DNA of 64,000 bases from NCBI RefSeq assembly GCF_004028095.1, contig NZ_SBHM01000007.1, forward strand, positions 1,612,001-1,676,000, given 5' to 3'. The position numbers and the translations under genes were made by a program. Below are positions 7,486 through 16,362 of the stretch, piece after piece. The notes below the pieces were generated by a model. It did no database searches and was not told where the DNA came from. It worked only from the letters and a program-made list of their open reading frames with translations. Numbering within the stretch: position 1 is the first letter of the stretch; each line of letters starts with the position of its first letter. The stretch is from Paenarthrobacter ureafaciens. Its GTDB lineage: Bacteria; Actinomycetota; Actinomycetes; Actinomycetales; Micrococcaceae.

Positions 7486-9158
7486 CAGCCCACCTTGCCT
7501 GAAACCCAGGCAGGATGCTGCACCCGGGTTGGTCCGGGGCTGTGATCGCCGCGGATCCTCTTGAGGACCAGCTCGGCGCTGATGAGGCACATGGGGACAC
7601 CGACGCCGGGAGCCGTGGTGGCACCGGCGTAGTAGAGGCCGTTGACCTTCTTGGACGCGTTCTGGGCCCGGAACATGGCGCTTTGGCCCAGTGTGTGGGC
7701 AGGGCCCAGCATGCCGCCGCGCCACGAGTTGTAGTCCCTGGCGAAGTCGGCGGGCCCTATGGTGTGCCGGACCACGATGCGCTCGCGGAGATCCGGGATG
7801 CCCGCCCAGTCCGCGATTTGGTCAATCGCGGCATCAGCAATGCCCTCGATGAGTGCGTCTCCGCCCCCTTCTGCTCCGCCGGCGCCCAGCGAGGGATCGG
7901 CGGGAATGGGGACGAGCACAAAGAGATTCTCGTGGTCCTTCGGGGCGACGCCGGGGTCTGTTGCGCTGGGTTTGCACACATAGATGGAAGCGGGGTCCGG
8001 GACGCGGGAAGGCTTGCCGAAGATGGCCGAGAAGTTGGCCTCCCAGTCGCGGGTGAAGAACAGCGAGTGGTGGGGCAATTCAGGGAGGTTGCCCCGTACG
8101 CCCAGCATCACCAGGACAGCTCCCGGCCCGCTGGTGCGCCGCTGCCACCAGGCGCGGGGGTAGCTGCGGTCCGGGATGTCCAGCAGCTTTGTTTCAGTGT
8201 GGTGCAGGTCGGCTCCGGAGACCACGATGTCCGCGACGCTGAAGTGTTCGCCGCCCTCACTGTCGCACCACTTGACGCCGGTAACCTCGCGGGTTTTCCG
8301 GACCCGGAGCGGGGCGGGCCTTTGGAAATGTCCGCGCGGGGTGAACCGCTCCCGGGACTTGGGTGGGGCCTCGCGCGTGGTGATCTGGAGGACCTGCGCT
8401 TCGGTCCGGATGCGTACCCCGGCTTCGAGGGCGAGTGCCTCAAGGCGTTCCACCAAGTGCCAAAAGCCACCCATGGGGTATTGGACGCCGTCACCGAGGT
8501 CCAAGGCGCTCATCAGGTGGTACATGGCGGGAGCATCGGCCGGGTTGGTCCCCAGGAAGACCGCAGGATAGCCAAGCACCTGACGCAGCACCGGGTCCTG
8601 GAAGCGGTTTGCGATGAACTTCTCCAGCGGCATGGCCAGCAACTTGGCCAGCTCGGGGAGGCTCCGCACCACCTCGGGCTGCATCAAGGCCTTCAGCCTG
8701 GTGAAGGGGTTGTAGAGGAAGAACCGCTCCGCCATGTCCGAGGTGTTCCGCGCGGAGGCCAGGTACGTTGCCAGCTGCTTGGAACTGCCGGGCTCCACGC
8801 GTTCGAAGGTTTCCATGACCTTGTCACTGCCCAACGGAACCGTCAGCGGGACCGGACGGCCGCCGTCGTGCGGTTCGCTGAAGACGCGGTAGGCGGGGCT
8901 CAGCGTTCGCAGGTCAAGCTGTTCTCCGGTGCTGGTGCCCAGCAATTCGAAGAAATGGTCGAACACATTGGGCATCAGGTACCAGGAGGGGCCGGTATCG
9001 AAACGGAAACCGTCCCTCTCCAGGGTGCCTGCGCGGCCTCCGACACGGGGGAGCCGTTCGAGGAGCTGGACCTCGTGTCCTTCGCGGGCGAGGAGGGTCG
9101 CTGTGGCAAGGCCGGCGATGCCGCCGCCCACTACTACGGTCCTGGTGCTGCAAGTCAT
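7485..9158 (-). CDS. crtI: phytoene desaturase
   Basis: The 557-residue flavoprotein starts with a dinucleotide-binding fold (VVVGGGIAGLATATLLAREGH, shown as VVVGGGIAGL). It continues with the RVGGRAGTLERDGFRFDTGPS region typical of CrtI (RVGGRAG ... FDTGPSWYLMP). Near the C terminus, NGLYYAGATTAPGVGVPM is the bacterial phytoene dehydrogenase signature (YAGATTAPGVGVP). It converts phytoene to lycopene in four desaturations at the membrane. I chose the ATG at 9158 because it overlaps the crtB stop as ATGA; an ATG 18 bp upstream is less likely. Confidence 0.95.
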   Translation of the reverse strand: MTCSTRTVVVGGGIAGLATATLLAREGHEVQLLERLPRVGGRAGTLERDGFRFDTGPSWYLMPNVFDHFFELLGTSTGEQLDLRTLSPAYRVFSEPHDGGRPVPLTVPLGSDKVMETFERVEPGSSKQLATYLASARNTSDMAERFFLYNPFTRLKALMQPEVVRSLPELAKLLAMPLEKFIANRFQDPVLRQVLGYPAVFLGTNPADAPAMYHLMSALDLGDGVQYPMGGFWHLVERLEALALEAGVRIRTEAQVLQITTREAPPKSRERFTPRGHFQRPAPLRVRKTREVTGVKWCDSEGGEHFSVADIVVSGADLHHTETKLLDIPDRSYPRAWWQRRTSGPGAVLVMLGVRGNLPELPHHSLFFTRDWEANFSAIFGKPSRVPDPASIYVCKPSATDPGVAPKDHENLFVLVPIPADPSLGAGGAEGGGDALIEGIADAAIDQIADWAGIPDLRERIVVRHTIGPADFARDYNSWRGGMLGPAHTLGQSAMFRAQNASKKVNGLYYAGATTAPGVGVPMCLISAELVLKRIRGDHSPGPTRVQHPAWVSGKVG

Positions 9159-10060
9159 GCGCGGGGCTCCAACCACGTGGCGGCGACTGCGCGGGCAGCC
9201 AGGCCGGCTTTGAAGACGTCCGGAACACGGACGCGGGATTCGTAGAGTTCGGCGATGGATGTCCGCTCGAGCCGGCGGGTGAGCGCGGCAAAGAGGGCCA
9301 GGGCGCTCCTGACGGCGGCACGGGCGTCATGCGGCAACAGCGGGATGACGGCGTTGGCATCGGCCAGTTGGGCGTGGATGGTGCTGATCCATTCCATCCG
9401 GTCCCGGTCCTCGAGATGGTCCGCCGTGCCCAGGTAGCTCCTGCCGAGCCGGGCGGTGTCGTCGGAGAGGTCTCGGAGGAAGTTGATGTTTTGGAAGGCG
9501 GCCCCGAGCCTTCCCGCGCCGTACTCCAGTGCGGCGGCATCGGCGTCGTCGATTCTTTGGCCCCGCATGAAAACGCGCAGGCACATCAGGCCCACTACTT
9601 CTGCCGAGCCGTAGACGTAGCCCTGGTGGGCTGCGGAGTCGAAACGCAGAGGTCCAGCCGGGGCAGCATCCTGCCCGCCCAGGTCCGTGCGCATCGACGC
9701 GAAGAACGGATCCACCAGTGAAGCGTCGATGCCTGCCGCGCGGGCTGTCTGCGCGAAAGCGTGGATGATGAGGTCGCTGCTGTAGCCAAGCTCCAGCGCA
9801 CGGTGTGTTTCGTCCACGAAGTGGTCGAGCGCTTCGCTCTGCTGCCGTCGGCTCAGGCCAGCCTCCGCGGTAACTCCGTCCACGAGTTCATCGGCCACCC
9901 GCACCAACGCGTAAATGTTGCGTACGTGCTGCCGGTGGCGCGGGCCCAGAAGGCGGGTGGCCAGCCCAAAGGAGGTCGAGTAGGCGGAAATCACCTGGTT
10001 GGCCGCACGCTCGGCCGTGCGGGTGAATTGCGTAAAGGAAGTGTCGACGTCGACGCTCAT
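9155..10060 (-). CDS. crtB: phytoene synthase
   Basis: The 301-residue protein belongs to the squalene/phytoene synthase family. The two Asp-rich motifs are DELVD at residues 57-61 and the later RDLSDDTARLGRSYL. The YSTSFGLATRLL stretch near residues 27-38 is also typical. It condenses two GGPP molecules to phytoene. Start and stop both overlap the neighbours by ATGA. Length is normal for the family. Confidence 0.94.
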   Translation of the reverse strand: MSVDVDTSFTQFTRTAERAANQVISAYSTSFGLATRLLGPRHRQHVRNIYALVRVADELVDGVTAEAGLSRRQQSEALDHFVDETHRALELGYSSDLIIHAFAQTARAAGIDASLVDPFFASMRTDLGGQDAAPAGPLRFDSAAHQGYVYGSAEVVGLMCLRVFMRGQRIDDADAAALEYGAGRLGAAFQNINFLRDLSDDTARLGRSYLGTADHLEDRDRMEWISTIHAQLADANAVIPLLPHDARAAVRSALALFAALTRRLERTSIAELYESRVRVPDVFKAGLAARAVAATWLEPRA

Positions 10061-11166
10061 GATTGCCGTCCTTCAAGCTGTGCTGCCAGGTCCAGCAGGA
10101 CGTTGCGGACCTTGTCCGGGATGGGGTTGGTTGTGTCGGCGAGGACGTCGTGGAACGCCCGCGTCTGTTGGTCGATATGGCCTTGGACGAACGTCTCCGC
10201 GCCGCATTCGGAGAGCTGGCGGCGGACATTCTCGCCGTCCTGGGTGCAGAGATCGGGCCGGCCGAACCATGGCTCGATCTCCGCCCATGCGCTGGTTTTC
10301 CGGGCGTAGGCGATGATGGCGGTTTGCTTGCCTTCGCGGAGGTCGGAAAAGGGATCCTTGCCGTGCCGGCGCGGATCCCCGAAGGTTGAAAGGAAGTCGT
10401 CCTGGAGCTGGAAGGCCAGGCCCAGATGCCGTCCCGCCGTCGCAAGCGCGGACTCCACGGAAGGTTCGACGCCGGCAAGGGTCGCCGCTGCCCGCAGCGG
10501 CAGCTCAAAGGTGTACGTTGCCGTCTTGTAGCCGCACATGGTGAGGATGGTTTCGAGCTCCGGTGCGATGATGCCGTCACCGAGTCCCACGTCCAGTTGC
10601 TCGCCCGCCACGGTTTCGTTGATGGTGTGTTCCAAGAGGTCCAGGAGCCGGATGCGCAGCGGGTGGGGAAGGTCCACGCGGGCGAAAGCCTGGTGGGTAG
10701 CGGCGAGAAGCATGTCGCCCATGAGGATGCCACCGGTTTGTGCCCAGTGCAGGGCGCTGTCCGGACGGCCGGCGTCGGGCCTTTGGTCCATCGGCGGCAG
10801 TTGGCCCGCCTCGGCAAGGAGGGCTCCCACCAGGTTCGGGCGGCCGCGGCGGACGAGGTCGCCGTCGATCACATCGTCGTGCAGCAGGAACGCGTAGTGC
10901 AGCAGCTCGATCGCGGCTGCAATGCTGATGGCTGTGCTGCGGTCCCGGGCGTGTTCGTCGAAAGCGTCATAGGTTTCCACGAGCAGCAGCGGCCGCACGA
11001 ATTTTCCACCGAGAATGTTCTCGCCGGCAATGTCCCAGAGCCGGCTGAACTCCGGTCCGTAGGCCCGTGCCGAGTTGGAACGCGTAGATATGAGGCCTGT
11101 CAGTTCGCCTTCGATGGCGGAACAGAGGTGTGAGCGGGTTCGGACGACGTTCGCCATGAGCGTCAT
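10057..11166 (-). CDS. crtE: geranylgeranyl diphosphate synthase (polyprenyl synthetase)
   Basis: The 369-residue protein is a trans-prenyl synthase. The first Asp-rich motif is DDVID at residues 97-101. The second, in QLQDDFLSTFGD, is DDFLS at 256-260, where the usual last Asp of DDxxD is Ser. The GGKFVRPL segment near 53-60 is the substrate-binding region. It extends farnesyl to geranylgeranyl diphosphate for CrtB. The start overlaps the idi stop as ATGA; the reading frame extends 21 codons further up but without a ribosome site. Confidence 0.92.
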   Translation of the reverse strand: MTLMANVVRTRSHLCSAIEGELTGLISTRSNSARAYGPEFSRLWDIAGENILGGKFVRPLLLVETYDAFDEHARDRSTAISIAAAIELLHYAFLLHDDVIDGDLVRRGRPNLVGALLAEAGQLPPMDQRPDAGRPDSALHWAQTGGILMGDMLLAATHQAFARVDLPHPLRIRLLDLLEHTINETVAGEQLDVGLGDGIIAPELETILTMCGYKTATYTFELPLRAAATLAGVEPSVESALATAGRHLGLAFQLQDDFLSTFGDPRRHGKDPFSDLREGKQTAIIAYARKTSAWAEIEPWFGRPDLCTQDGENVRRQLSECGAETFVQGHIDQQTRAFHDVLADTTNPIPDKVRNVLLDLAAQLEGRQS

Positions 11167-11711
11167 GCCCTCGCTCCGGCCTGGAGGGCCCCGGACTTTA
11201 TGAGCTGGGGGAACTGCATGGCAAGCCACGGGCTGAATGCGGAAGCGGAGTGTTCCAGCGCCCCGGACAACAGGTCCGGCGTCACCCAGACCCAGTCCGC
11301 GACTTCCGTGGGGTTGGGCTTCAGTTCACCGTGTATAAGGGCTGTGTAGACGGGGCAGATCTCGTTCTCGACAATGCCAAAGGGGTCCACCGCCCTGTAG
11401 CGGAAGTCGGGGAGCGCCAACTCAATCCGCGTCACGTCGGTGCCCAGTTCGAAGCGGGCCCTACGCATCACGGCCTCTTCTTGTTCTTCTCCGGGCCCCG
11501 GGTGGCCGCAGAAACTGTTGGTCCAGATTCCGGGCCAGGCTTTCTTTTCCGGGGAGCGTCGCGTCAACAGGACTTCACCCGCGTGGTTCATGAGGTAACA
11601 GGAGAAGGCCAGGTGGAGCGGGGTTTCGGTCGTGTGGACCTCGGACTTGCGTGCCTCGCCGATGTGCCGCCCGGCGTCGTCTAGAAGGACCACCATCTCT
11701 ACTGTGTTCAT
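11163..11711 (-). CDS. idi: isopentenyl-diphosphate delta-isomerase, type 1
   Basis: The 182-residue protein is a Nudix-fold type 1 isomerase. The catalytic Cys is Cys68 in WTNSFCGHPGPGE and the catalytic Glu lies in VENEICPVY near residue 117. It interconverts IPP and DMAPP and so feeds the carotenoid enzymes encoded downstream. ATG at 11711 is preceded by AAGGAAGGCTCAGGA; a TTG 18 bp upstream is in frame but less likely. First gene of the operon, divergent from the MarR gene at 11797. Confidence 0.95.
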   Translation of the reverse strand: MNTVEMVVLLDDAGRHIGEARKSEVHTTETPLHLAFSCYLMNHAGEVLLTRRSPEKKAWPGIWTNSFCGHPGPGEEQEEAVMRRARFELGTDVTRIELALPDFRYRAVDPFGIVENEICPVYTALIHGELKPNPTEVADWVWVTPDLLSGALEHSASAFSPWLAMQFPQLIKSGALQAGARA

Positions 11712-11741
11712 TCCTGAGCCTTCCTTCAACGCCGATAATTG

Positions 11742-11754
11742 CTAGACAAGCTAG
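11742..11754. promoter_or_regulatory. candidate CrtR operator between idi and crtR
   Basis: CTAGACAAGCTAG, two CTAG arms with a 5-base centre, sits in the 85-bp gap between the divergent idi operon and the MarR gene. It also reads as a direct repeat GCTAGA-CAA-GCTAGA. Its position fits a MarR-type repressor controlling both directions. I could not assign convincing -10 and -35 boxes. Confidence 0.4.
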
Positions 11755-11796
11755 AAAGAAGACTACCATGTAGGCAGATAGGTGTAACATACCCAT

Positions 11797-12360
11797 ATGC
11801 TTAAAAGGGAAGAAGTTGACGGCCAGCCCTCTTCCCGTCTCTATAACCTGGATGCCAACGATCCGTTGCATGAGCTTGTGGACCGGGAGGGGCTTAGTGA
11901 GGACGATCTGAGGCAGATCAACGAGCTGATGGCTGCCATGGGCAGGCTCAGCGAGGCCGAACAACGGTTATCCGAAGCTTCGCTCAAGTACATGCGTCTT
12001 AACGCCTCCGACATGCGGGCACTGCACTACCTCATTGTTTGTGCCAACAGTAATGTGCTGGCGACGCCCGGCGCCATAGCCGCGCACCTGCATATATCGA
12101 CGGCGTCCACCACCAAATTGCTGGACCGCTTGGAGCGTGCCGGGCACATCACGCGGGAGCCCCACCCCTCCGACCGGCGGGCCCTGGCCATCTTCATCAC
12201 CCCGGAAACGCATGCGGCGGCGATGCGGACGGTGGGACGCCAGCACGCGCGGAAGTTCATTGCGGCGGCTCGGTTGACCCCCGCCGAAAGGGACGTTGTG
12301 ATGCGGTTCCTGGATGACATGGCCAAGGAGATCTCCTTGGAGAACACCAGCTGGGAGTAA
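11797..12360 (+). CDS. crtR: MarR-family regulator, probable CrtR of the carotenoid operon
   Basis: The 187-residue protein has a winged-helix domain at residues about 70-145 with LHISTASTTKLLDRLERAG and the wing REPHPSDRRA. It is transcribed divergently from idi-crtE. In Corynebacterium glutamicum a MarR-type protein called CrtR is encoded divergently from crtE, represses the crt operon and responds to GGPP. The same position and orientation here suggest the same role; the name is by context. The N-terminal 60 residues are acidic and helical. Confidence 0.75.
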   Translation: MLKREEVDGQPSSRLYNLDANDPLHELVDREGLSEDDLRQINELMAAMGRLSEAEQRLSEASLKYMRLNASDMRALHYLIVCANSNVLATPGAIAAHLHISTASTTKLLDRLERAGHITREPHPSDRRALAIFITPETHAAAMRTVGRQHARKFIAAARLTPAERDVVMRFLDDMAKEISLENTSWE

Positions 12361-12391
12361 CGCCTTCCAGTGCGCTATTACCGCTGCAGTC

Positions 12392-13210
12392 TCAGTAGAT
12401 AAAGATCGGAAGCCAGTCCCGGTTATGGGCATGCACCAGGGCAAGGAACAGCACGAAGTCGAAAATCAGGTGCACCGACACCACATAGGTGAAGGACTTG
12501 GTCAACTTGAACGTGTAGCCCTGAAGAAGGGCAAAGGGGAAGGTCAGCAGCGGCCCCCAGGCCTGGTAGCCGATCTCCCACAGGAATGACGAGAACACCA
12601 CGGCCTGCAGCAGATTCGCCAGCCAGTCCGGAAAGTGCTGCCGCAACAGGGTAAACGTTGTGCAGATGAAGAACAGCTCGTCCCAGATGCCCACGGTGTT
12701 CACGCCAAGGAACAGCCGCCAGAAGATGGTGGGGTCCGAGGCGTCCGGCCAGTTCGTGTACACGCCCGTATTAATCAGGTAGGCGGGCAGGATGAAGTAG
12801 CCCAGTGCTACTACTCCCACCAAGTAGAACTTTGCCGCGAGCGGCCACTTCCGGCCTGTATTGACGGGGAACCGGATGACTTTTTCCCGGTAGATGAAGC
12901 GCGAAACCAGCCACGGGACCAGTACCGCCAAAGCCAGCGCCCCGCCCATGAGGGCCATGTGTTCCAGGCTGAGGTCCGCGTTGAGCGGTACGAGGCTGAT
13001 GATTACCACGCCCGCCGCCACCAAGGCCAGGTGCCGTAGGAGCTGACGATCAATGAATGCAGCCGTTATCAGGCTGAGGGCGAGCAGCGAGTAGCCCGTC
13101 GCGTCGTCGCGGATGGCAAACAGCGGCACTGCGGAAGCGGAGAGAAGGGCCGCGGGCAGCAGCTTCCACGTGAGGGCTGTCCGCGGCACTTCAGCCGAAA
13201 GGTTCGTCAC
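12392..13210 (-). CDS. CPBP-family intramembrane protein (Abi/CAAX protease-like)
   Basis: The 272-residue protein has about eight membrane segments. The pieces WDELFFICTTFTLL, FSSFLWEIGYQ and HLIFDFVLF, in this order in the C-terminal half, match the three motifs of CPBP intramembrane metalloproteases. The first motif is DE rather than the usual EE and lacks the Arg, so peptidase activity is doubtful. Start ATG lacks a strong ribosome site. It is convergent with crtR and divergent from the ABC transporter operon. Role unknown; some relatives process prenylated or bacteriocin substrates. Confidence 0.65.
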   Translation of the reverse strand: MTNLSAEVPRTALTWKLLPAALLSASAVPLFAIRDDATGYSLLALSLITAAFIDRQLLRHLALVAAGVVIISLVPLNADLSLEHMALMGGALALAVLVPWLVSRFIYREKVIRFPVNTGRKWPLAAKFYLVGVVALGYFILPAYLINTGVYTNWPDASDPTIFWRLFLGVNTVGIWDELFFICTTFTLLRQHFPDWLANLLQAVVFSSFLWEIGYQAWGPLLTFPFALLQGYTFKLTKSFTYVVSVHLIFDFVLFLALVHAHNRDWLPIFIY

Positions 13211-13257
13211 TACTCCAGCATGTCAGGACGATCACATTTCCGGCTGGATCAAAGTGA

Positions 13258-13286
13258 TTGACATCTCAAGTTCCTTTCCATAATCT
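13258..13286 (+). promoter_or_regulatory. near-consensus sigma70-type promoter of the aromatic operon
   Basis: TTGACA at 13258-13263 is a perfect -35 box. It is followed by a 17-bp spacer and TAATCT at 13281-13286. The transcript would start near 13293, about 70 bp before the permease start codon. Two operator-like boxes follow immediately. Confidence 0.75.
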
Positions 13287-13295
13287 GGAACTACC

Positions 13296-13330
13296 GTACG
13301 AAATGCGTAAGAGCTGTACGGAATGCGTAC
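13296..13330. promoter_or_regulatory. two direct-repeat operator boxes, probable IclR sites
   Basis: GTACGAAATGCGTAA (13296-13310) and GTACGGAATGCGTAC (13316-13330) are near-identical boxes 20 bp apart, i.e. two helical turns. The second is an exact GTACG-N5-CGTAC inverted repeat. They lie just downstream of the predicted transcription start, where a bound repressor would block initiation or elongation. The IclR protein encoded at 21021 within this operon is the obvious candidate. Confidence 0.65.
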
Positions 13331-13362
13331 GCACAACGATGTGAAGACTCCAGGAGGAACCG

Positions 13363-15189
13363 ATGACGGTACTGGCAGAGAAGCCGCCGGGCACCGACCA
13401 GAACGGCGGACGGCGGATGCGCCGGCCGATCACCCGCAAGAACACCCTGGGAGTACTTGCCAAGGCAGTTGGGCTGGTGATCTTCAGCTGGCTTTTTGTA
13501 TGGCCGCTGGCCATGCTCATCTTCGGTGCTTTCAAGTCCTCGCCATTGGCAAAGAACCAGCGCTGGACGTTGAGTGGTTTTGAGAAGGTCTTCAGTGACC
13601 CGGATACGTACTCAGCGCTGGGTGCCACAATGCTTTACTCGGTGGCGATCACCGTAGCCTCCATGGCTGTGGCGATCTTCTTCGCCACAGTGACTACCCG
13701 GATGAACGTCATGTTCCGCCGGTTGATCACTCCGGTGATGGTCATCCTGGTGGCCATGCCCACCGTGCTGTACGCGCTGAGCTGGGCGATGCTGGGTGCG
13801 GGCGAATCCGGTCTGATCAACAGGTTCCTGGATTCGATCGGCCTGGACGCCCTGGCTGCTGCGTTCAATACCCGCAGCTGGTTCGGCCTGATCATGGTGA
13901 CGGTCTTTAAAGCCGCGGCCCTTGCCTACCTCATCATCCTGGGCGCCTTCCGCAACCAGAATGCCGCACTGGAAGAGGCTGCACGGATCAGCGGTGCCAG
14001 CAGGACGCGGGCATTCTTCGGAATCGAGCTGCCTGCGCTCCTGCCCGCTCTCATGGCGGCAAGCCTGTTCGTCTTCGTCAAGGGGCTTGAGGCCTTCGAG
14101 ACGCCCGCCGTCCTTGGCCTGCCTGCCGGGATCACCGTTTACGCAACCCACATTTTCGACTATCTCCGCGGGGGATACGAAGCTGACTACCCTGCGGCCT
14201 CCGCTTCCTCCTTGGTGATTGTCCTGATCCTCGCCGTGTTGGTGATAATGCAGCTCAAGCTGACCGGCGGAGGCAAGTCCTATACATCGGTGGGAGGCCG
14301 TTCAAAGGACACCAGCCTGCGCGATCCGGGCAAATGGAAGTGGGCAGTGGTTGCGGCCATGCTCCTGTACTTCCTGGTTGCTTTGGTGCTGCCGGTCTTC
14401 CAAGTGGTCCTGAGCGCCTTCCAGCCTTATCTGGGTTCGGCGGAACTTTCCACGGCGAACATCCAGCAGCTGCTGAATACCCCCAACGTCATGAAGGCGC
14501 TTGAAACCACCATCATCGTGGCCGTGGTGGGAGGCCTCCTGACTGTGGTCCTTGCCTTTGTTGTGAGCTTTGCCTTTGTCCGAATGAAGGGACTGCTGGG
14601 CCGCTACATCCAGTTGGCGTCCTGGGTGCCGGCAGCTATGCCCGGCCTCGTTCTCGGCCTGGCCTTCCTGTGGTCGGTACTGACCACCCCGGGCGGTCGG
14701 AGCCTCTACGGGACCGTATGGATCCTGGTGGTTGGCCTCGCTGTCGCAACGGTCCCGCTCGCCACCCGCACCATCGAAGGCGCCCTGGCGCAGATTGGCG
14801 TGGACATGGAAGAGGCCGCCCGGATCTCCGGCGACACCTTCCTGAGGGCAATCGGCACGGTGACGGTTCGGTTGATGACGCCAAGCCTGATTGCCGCCTG
14901 GTTCCTCGTGGCGATCACCATGTCAGGCATCCTGGACGTCCCGGTCCTCCTGGGCAGCACCAGCACGGAAATGATCTCCACCATCAGCTTCGGCTACCAC
15001 AACAGCGGCGAGACCGTTCTCGCCTCTGCCCTGTACGTCATCTTCACCGGGGTCATGGCGGCCCTGGCACTCGCGGCGACGATCGTCGTCGTCATCATCC
15101 GGGCCCTCGTTCGCCGGGCACTGCGCCGGAACGCGGCCCGCCTGGAAAGCAACACCCCATCAGTACTTCGTGAAGGAGCCTCCAAGTGA
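13363..15189 (+). CDS. ABC transporter permease, fused two-domain FbpB type
   Basis: The 608-residue protein has two binding-protein-dependent permease domains, each with an EAA loop: EEAARISGASRTRAFFGIELP near residue 205 (EEAARISGAS) and EEAARISGDTFLRAIGTV near residue 483 (EEAARISGDT). About twelve membrane helices are visible. Fused permeases of this kind occur in Fe(III), phosphonate and related importers. Here the gene heads an operon with an ATPase, a binding lipoprotein and enzymes for 3-(3-hydroxyphenyl)propionate breakdown. Uptake of the aromatic acid or a related anion is therefore inferred. The stop overlaps the ATPase start. Confidence 0.88.
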   Translation: MTVLAEKPPGTDQNGGRRMRRPITRKNTLGVLAKAVGLVIFSWLFVWPLAMLIFGAFKSSPLAKNQRWTLSGFEKVFSDPDTYSALGATMLYSVAITVASMAVAIFFATVTTRMNVMFRRLITPVMVILVAMPTVLYALSWAMLGAGESGLINRFLDSIGLDALAAAFNTRSWFGLIMVTVFKAAALAYLIILGAFRNQNAALEEAARISGASRTRAFFGIELPALLPALMAASLFVFVKGLEAFETPAVLGLPAGITVYATHIFDYLRGGYEADYPAASASSLVIVLILAVLVIMQLKLTGGGKSYTSVGGRSKDTSLRDPGKWKWAVVAAMLLYFLVALVLPVFQVVLSAFQPYLGSAELSTANIQQLLNTPNVMKALETTIIVAVVGGLLTVVLAFVVSFAFVRMKGLLGRYIQLASWVPAAMPGLVLGLAFLWSVLTTPGGRSLYGTVWILVVGLAVATVPLATRTIEGALAQIGVDMEEAARISGDTFLRAIGTVTVRLMTPSLIAAWFLVAITMSGILDVPVLLGSTSTEMISTISFGYHNSGETVLASALYVIFTGVMAALALAATIVVVIIRALVRRALRRNAARLESNTPSVLREGASK

Positions 15190-16352
15190 CCGGAATCAGC
15201 ATTCAGGGACTGCACAAGTCCTTCGGCGGTCGGACTGTGCTCGACCACGTGGACCTCACGGTGGAAGACGGCGAATTCGTCTGTCTGCTCGGCCCGTCGG
15301 GTTGCGGCAAGTCCACCCTCCTTCGCTCCGTGGCCGGACTGGAGACCCCCGAAGGCGGATCCATCAGCTTCGGCGACGAGACGGTGTTCGATGGAGCAAC
15401 CGGTATTAACCGTGCGCCGGAACAGCGCCGCCTGGGCATGGTGTTCCAGAGCTTTGCATTGTGGCCCCACAAGTCCGTCTTCGACAACGTGGCCTACCCC
15501 CTCAAGCGGGCACGGGTCAGCCGGGACGAGATCCAGGAGCGGGTCAAGGAGGCCCTGACCATGGTGGACCTGTGGGCACACCGGGCCTCGTACCCCGGAA
15601 CGCTCTCCGGCGGACAGCAGCAGCGCGTTTCCCTGGCCCGCGCAGTAGTCGCCCGGCCAAGGCTCCTGCTCTTGGACGAACCACTCTCCAGCCTTGACAC
15701 CAACCTTCGTGCCCAGATGCGCCGGGAAATCCGCCGCATCCAGCAGCACCTGGGTGCCACCGCCGTCTACGTCACCCACGACAAGGAAGACGCCGGCGGC
15801 CTCGCGGACCGGGTCTTGGTGCTCCAGGACGGCAAGATCGTCCAGGAGGGTGCACCGAAGGATGTATTCGTCGCCCCCAAGACGGCGTTCGTCGCAGAAT
15901 TCGTCGGTTTCGACAACTTCTTCAACGCCACTGTCACCGAAGGAAGCGACTCCCTGGCAACCGTTGAAATCGGCAACGGCAACCGCCTTTCGGCGGCCAC
16001 CACCGGCCCGGTGAAGGCAGGGCAGCACGTGACGGCCGCCATCCGCTCCCGCTTGGTTCGCGTCCACCCCTACGACGGCGGAATCGTCCCCGAGAACTCG
16101 TTCGTGGGCACCGTGAGCTCGAAAGCGCACTTGGGAGACGACGTCGAAATCGTCATCACCGACGGCGCCGTGGACTTGGTCGCCAGGGTGCGCCCAGGTT
16201 ACGCGAGGGACCTGAACGTCGGCCAGCCGGCCTTGGCGCAGCCTCCCATTGGCACCGTCGTCATTGTCGAAGGCACTCGGAAGGGTGGGCAGGGCAAGGC
16301 TTCCGCAGCCCCCGTCACCTCCGAGCCCGCCAAAGCAACAGCAAACCACTAA
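15186..16352 (+). CDS. ABC transporter ATP-binding protein
   Basis: The 388-residue protein has Walker A GPSGCGKST near residue 38, signature LSGGQQQRVSLARA, Walker B LLLLDEPLSSLD, and a switch His in YVTHDKEDA. Residues about 245-355 form a TOBE-like regulatory domain. This is the layout of PotA/FbpC-type importers. The start is GTG, overlapping the permease stop (GTGA). It energises the permease encoded just upstream. Confidence 0.93.
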   Translation: MTGISIQGLHKSFGGRTVLDHVDLTVEDGEFVCLLGPSGCGKSTLLRSVAGLETPEGGSISFGDETVFDGATGINRAPEQRRLGMVFQSFALWPHKSVFDNVAYPLKRARVSRDEIQERVKEALTMVDLWAHRASYPGTLSGGQQQRVSLARAVVARPRLLLLDEPLSSLDTNLRAQMRREIRRIQQHLGATAVYVTHDKEDAGGLADRVLVLQDGKIVQEGAPKDVFVAPKTAFVAEFVGFDNFFNATVTEGSDSLATVEIGNGNRLSAATTGPVKAGQHVTAAIRSRLVRVHPYDGGIVPENSFVGTVSSKAHLGDDVEIVITDGAVDLVARVRPGYARDLNVGQPALAQPPIGTVVIVEGTRKGGQGKASAAPVTSEPAKATANH

Positions 16353-16362
16353 GAGGAACACC

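Noticed and set aside
7515..9245. Long plus-strand open frame of 576 codons
   Set aside because: It mirrors crtI codon for codon on the other strand, has no family motif and no ribosome site. High GC creates such antisense frames.
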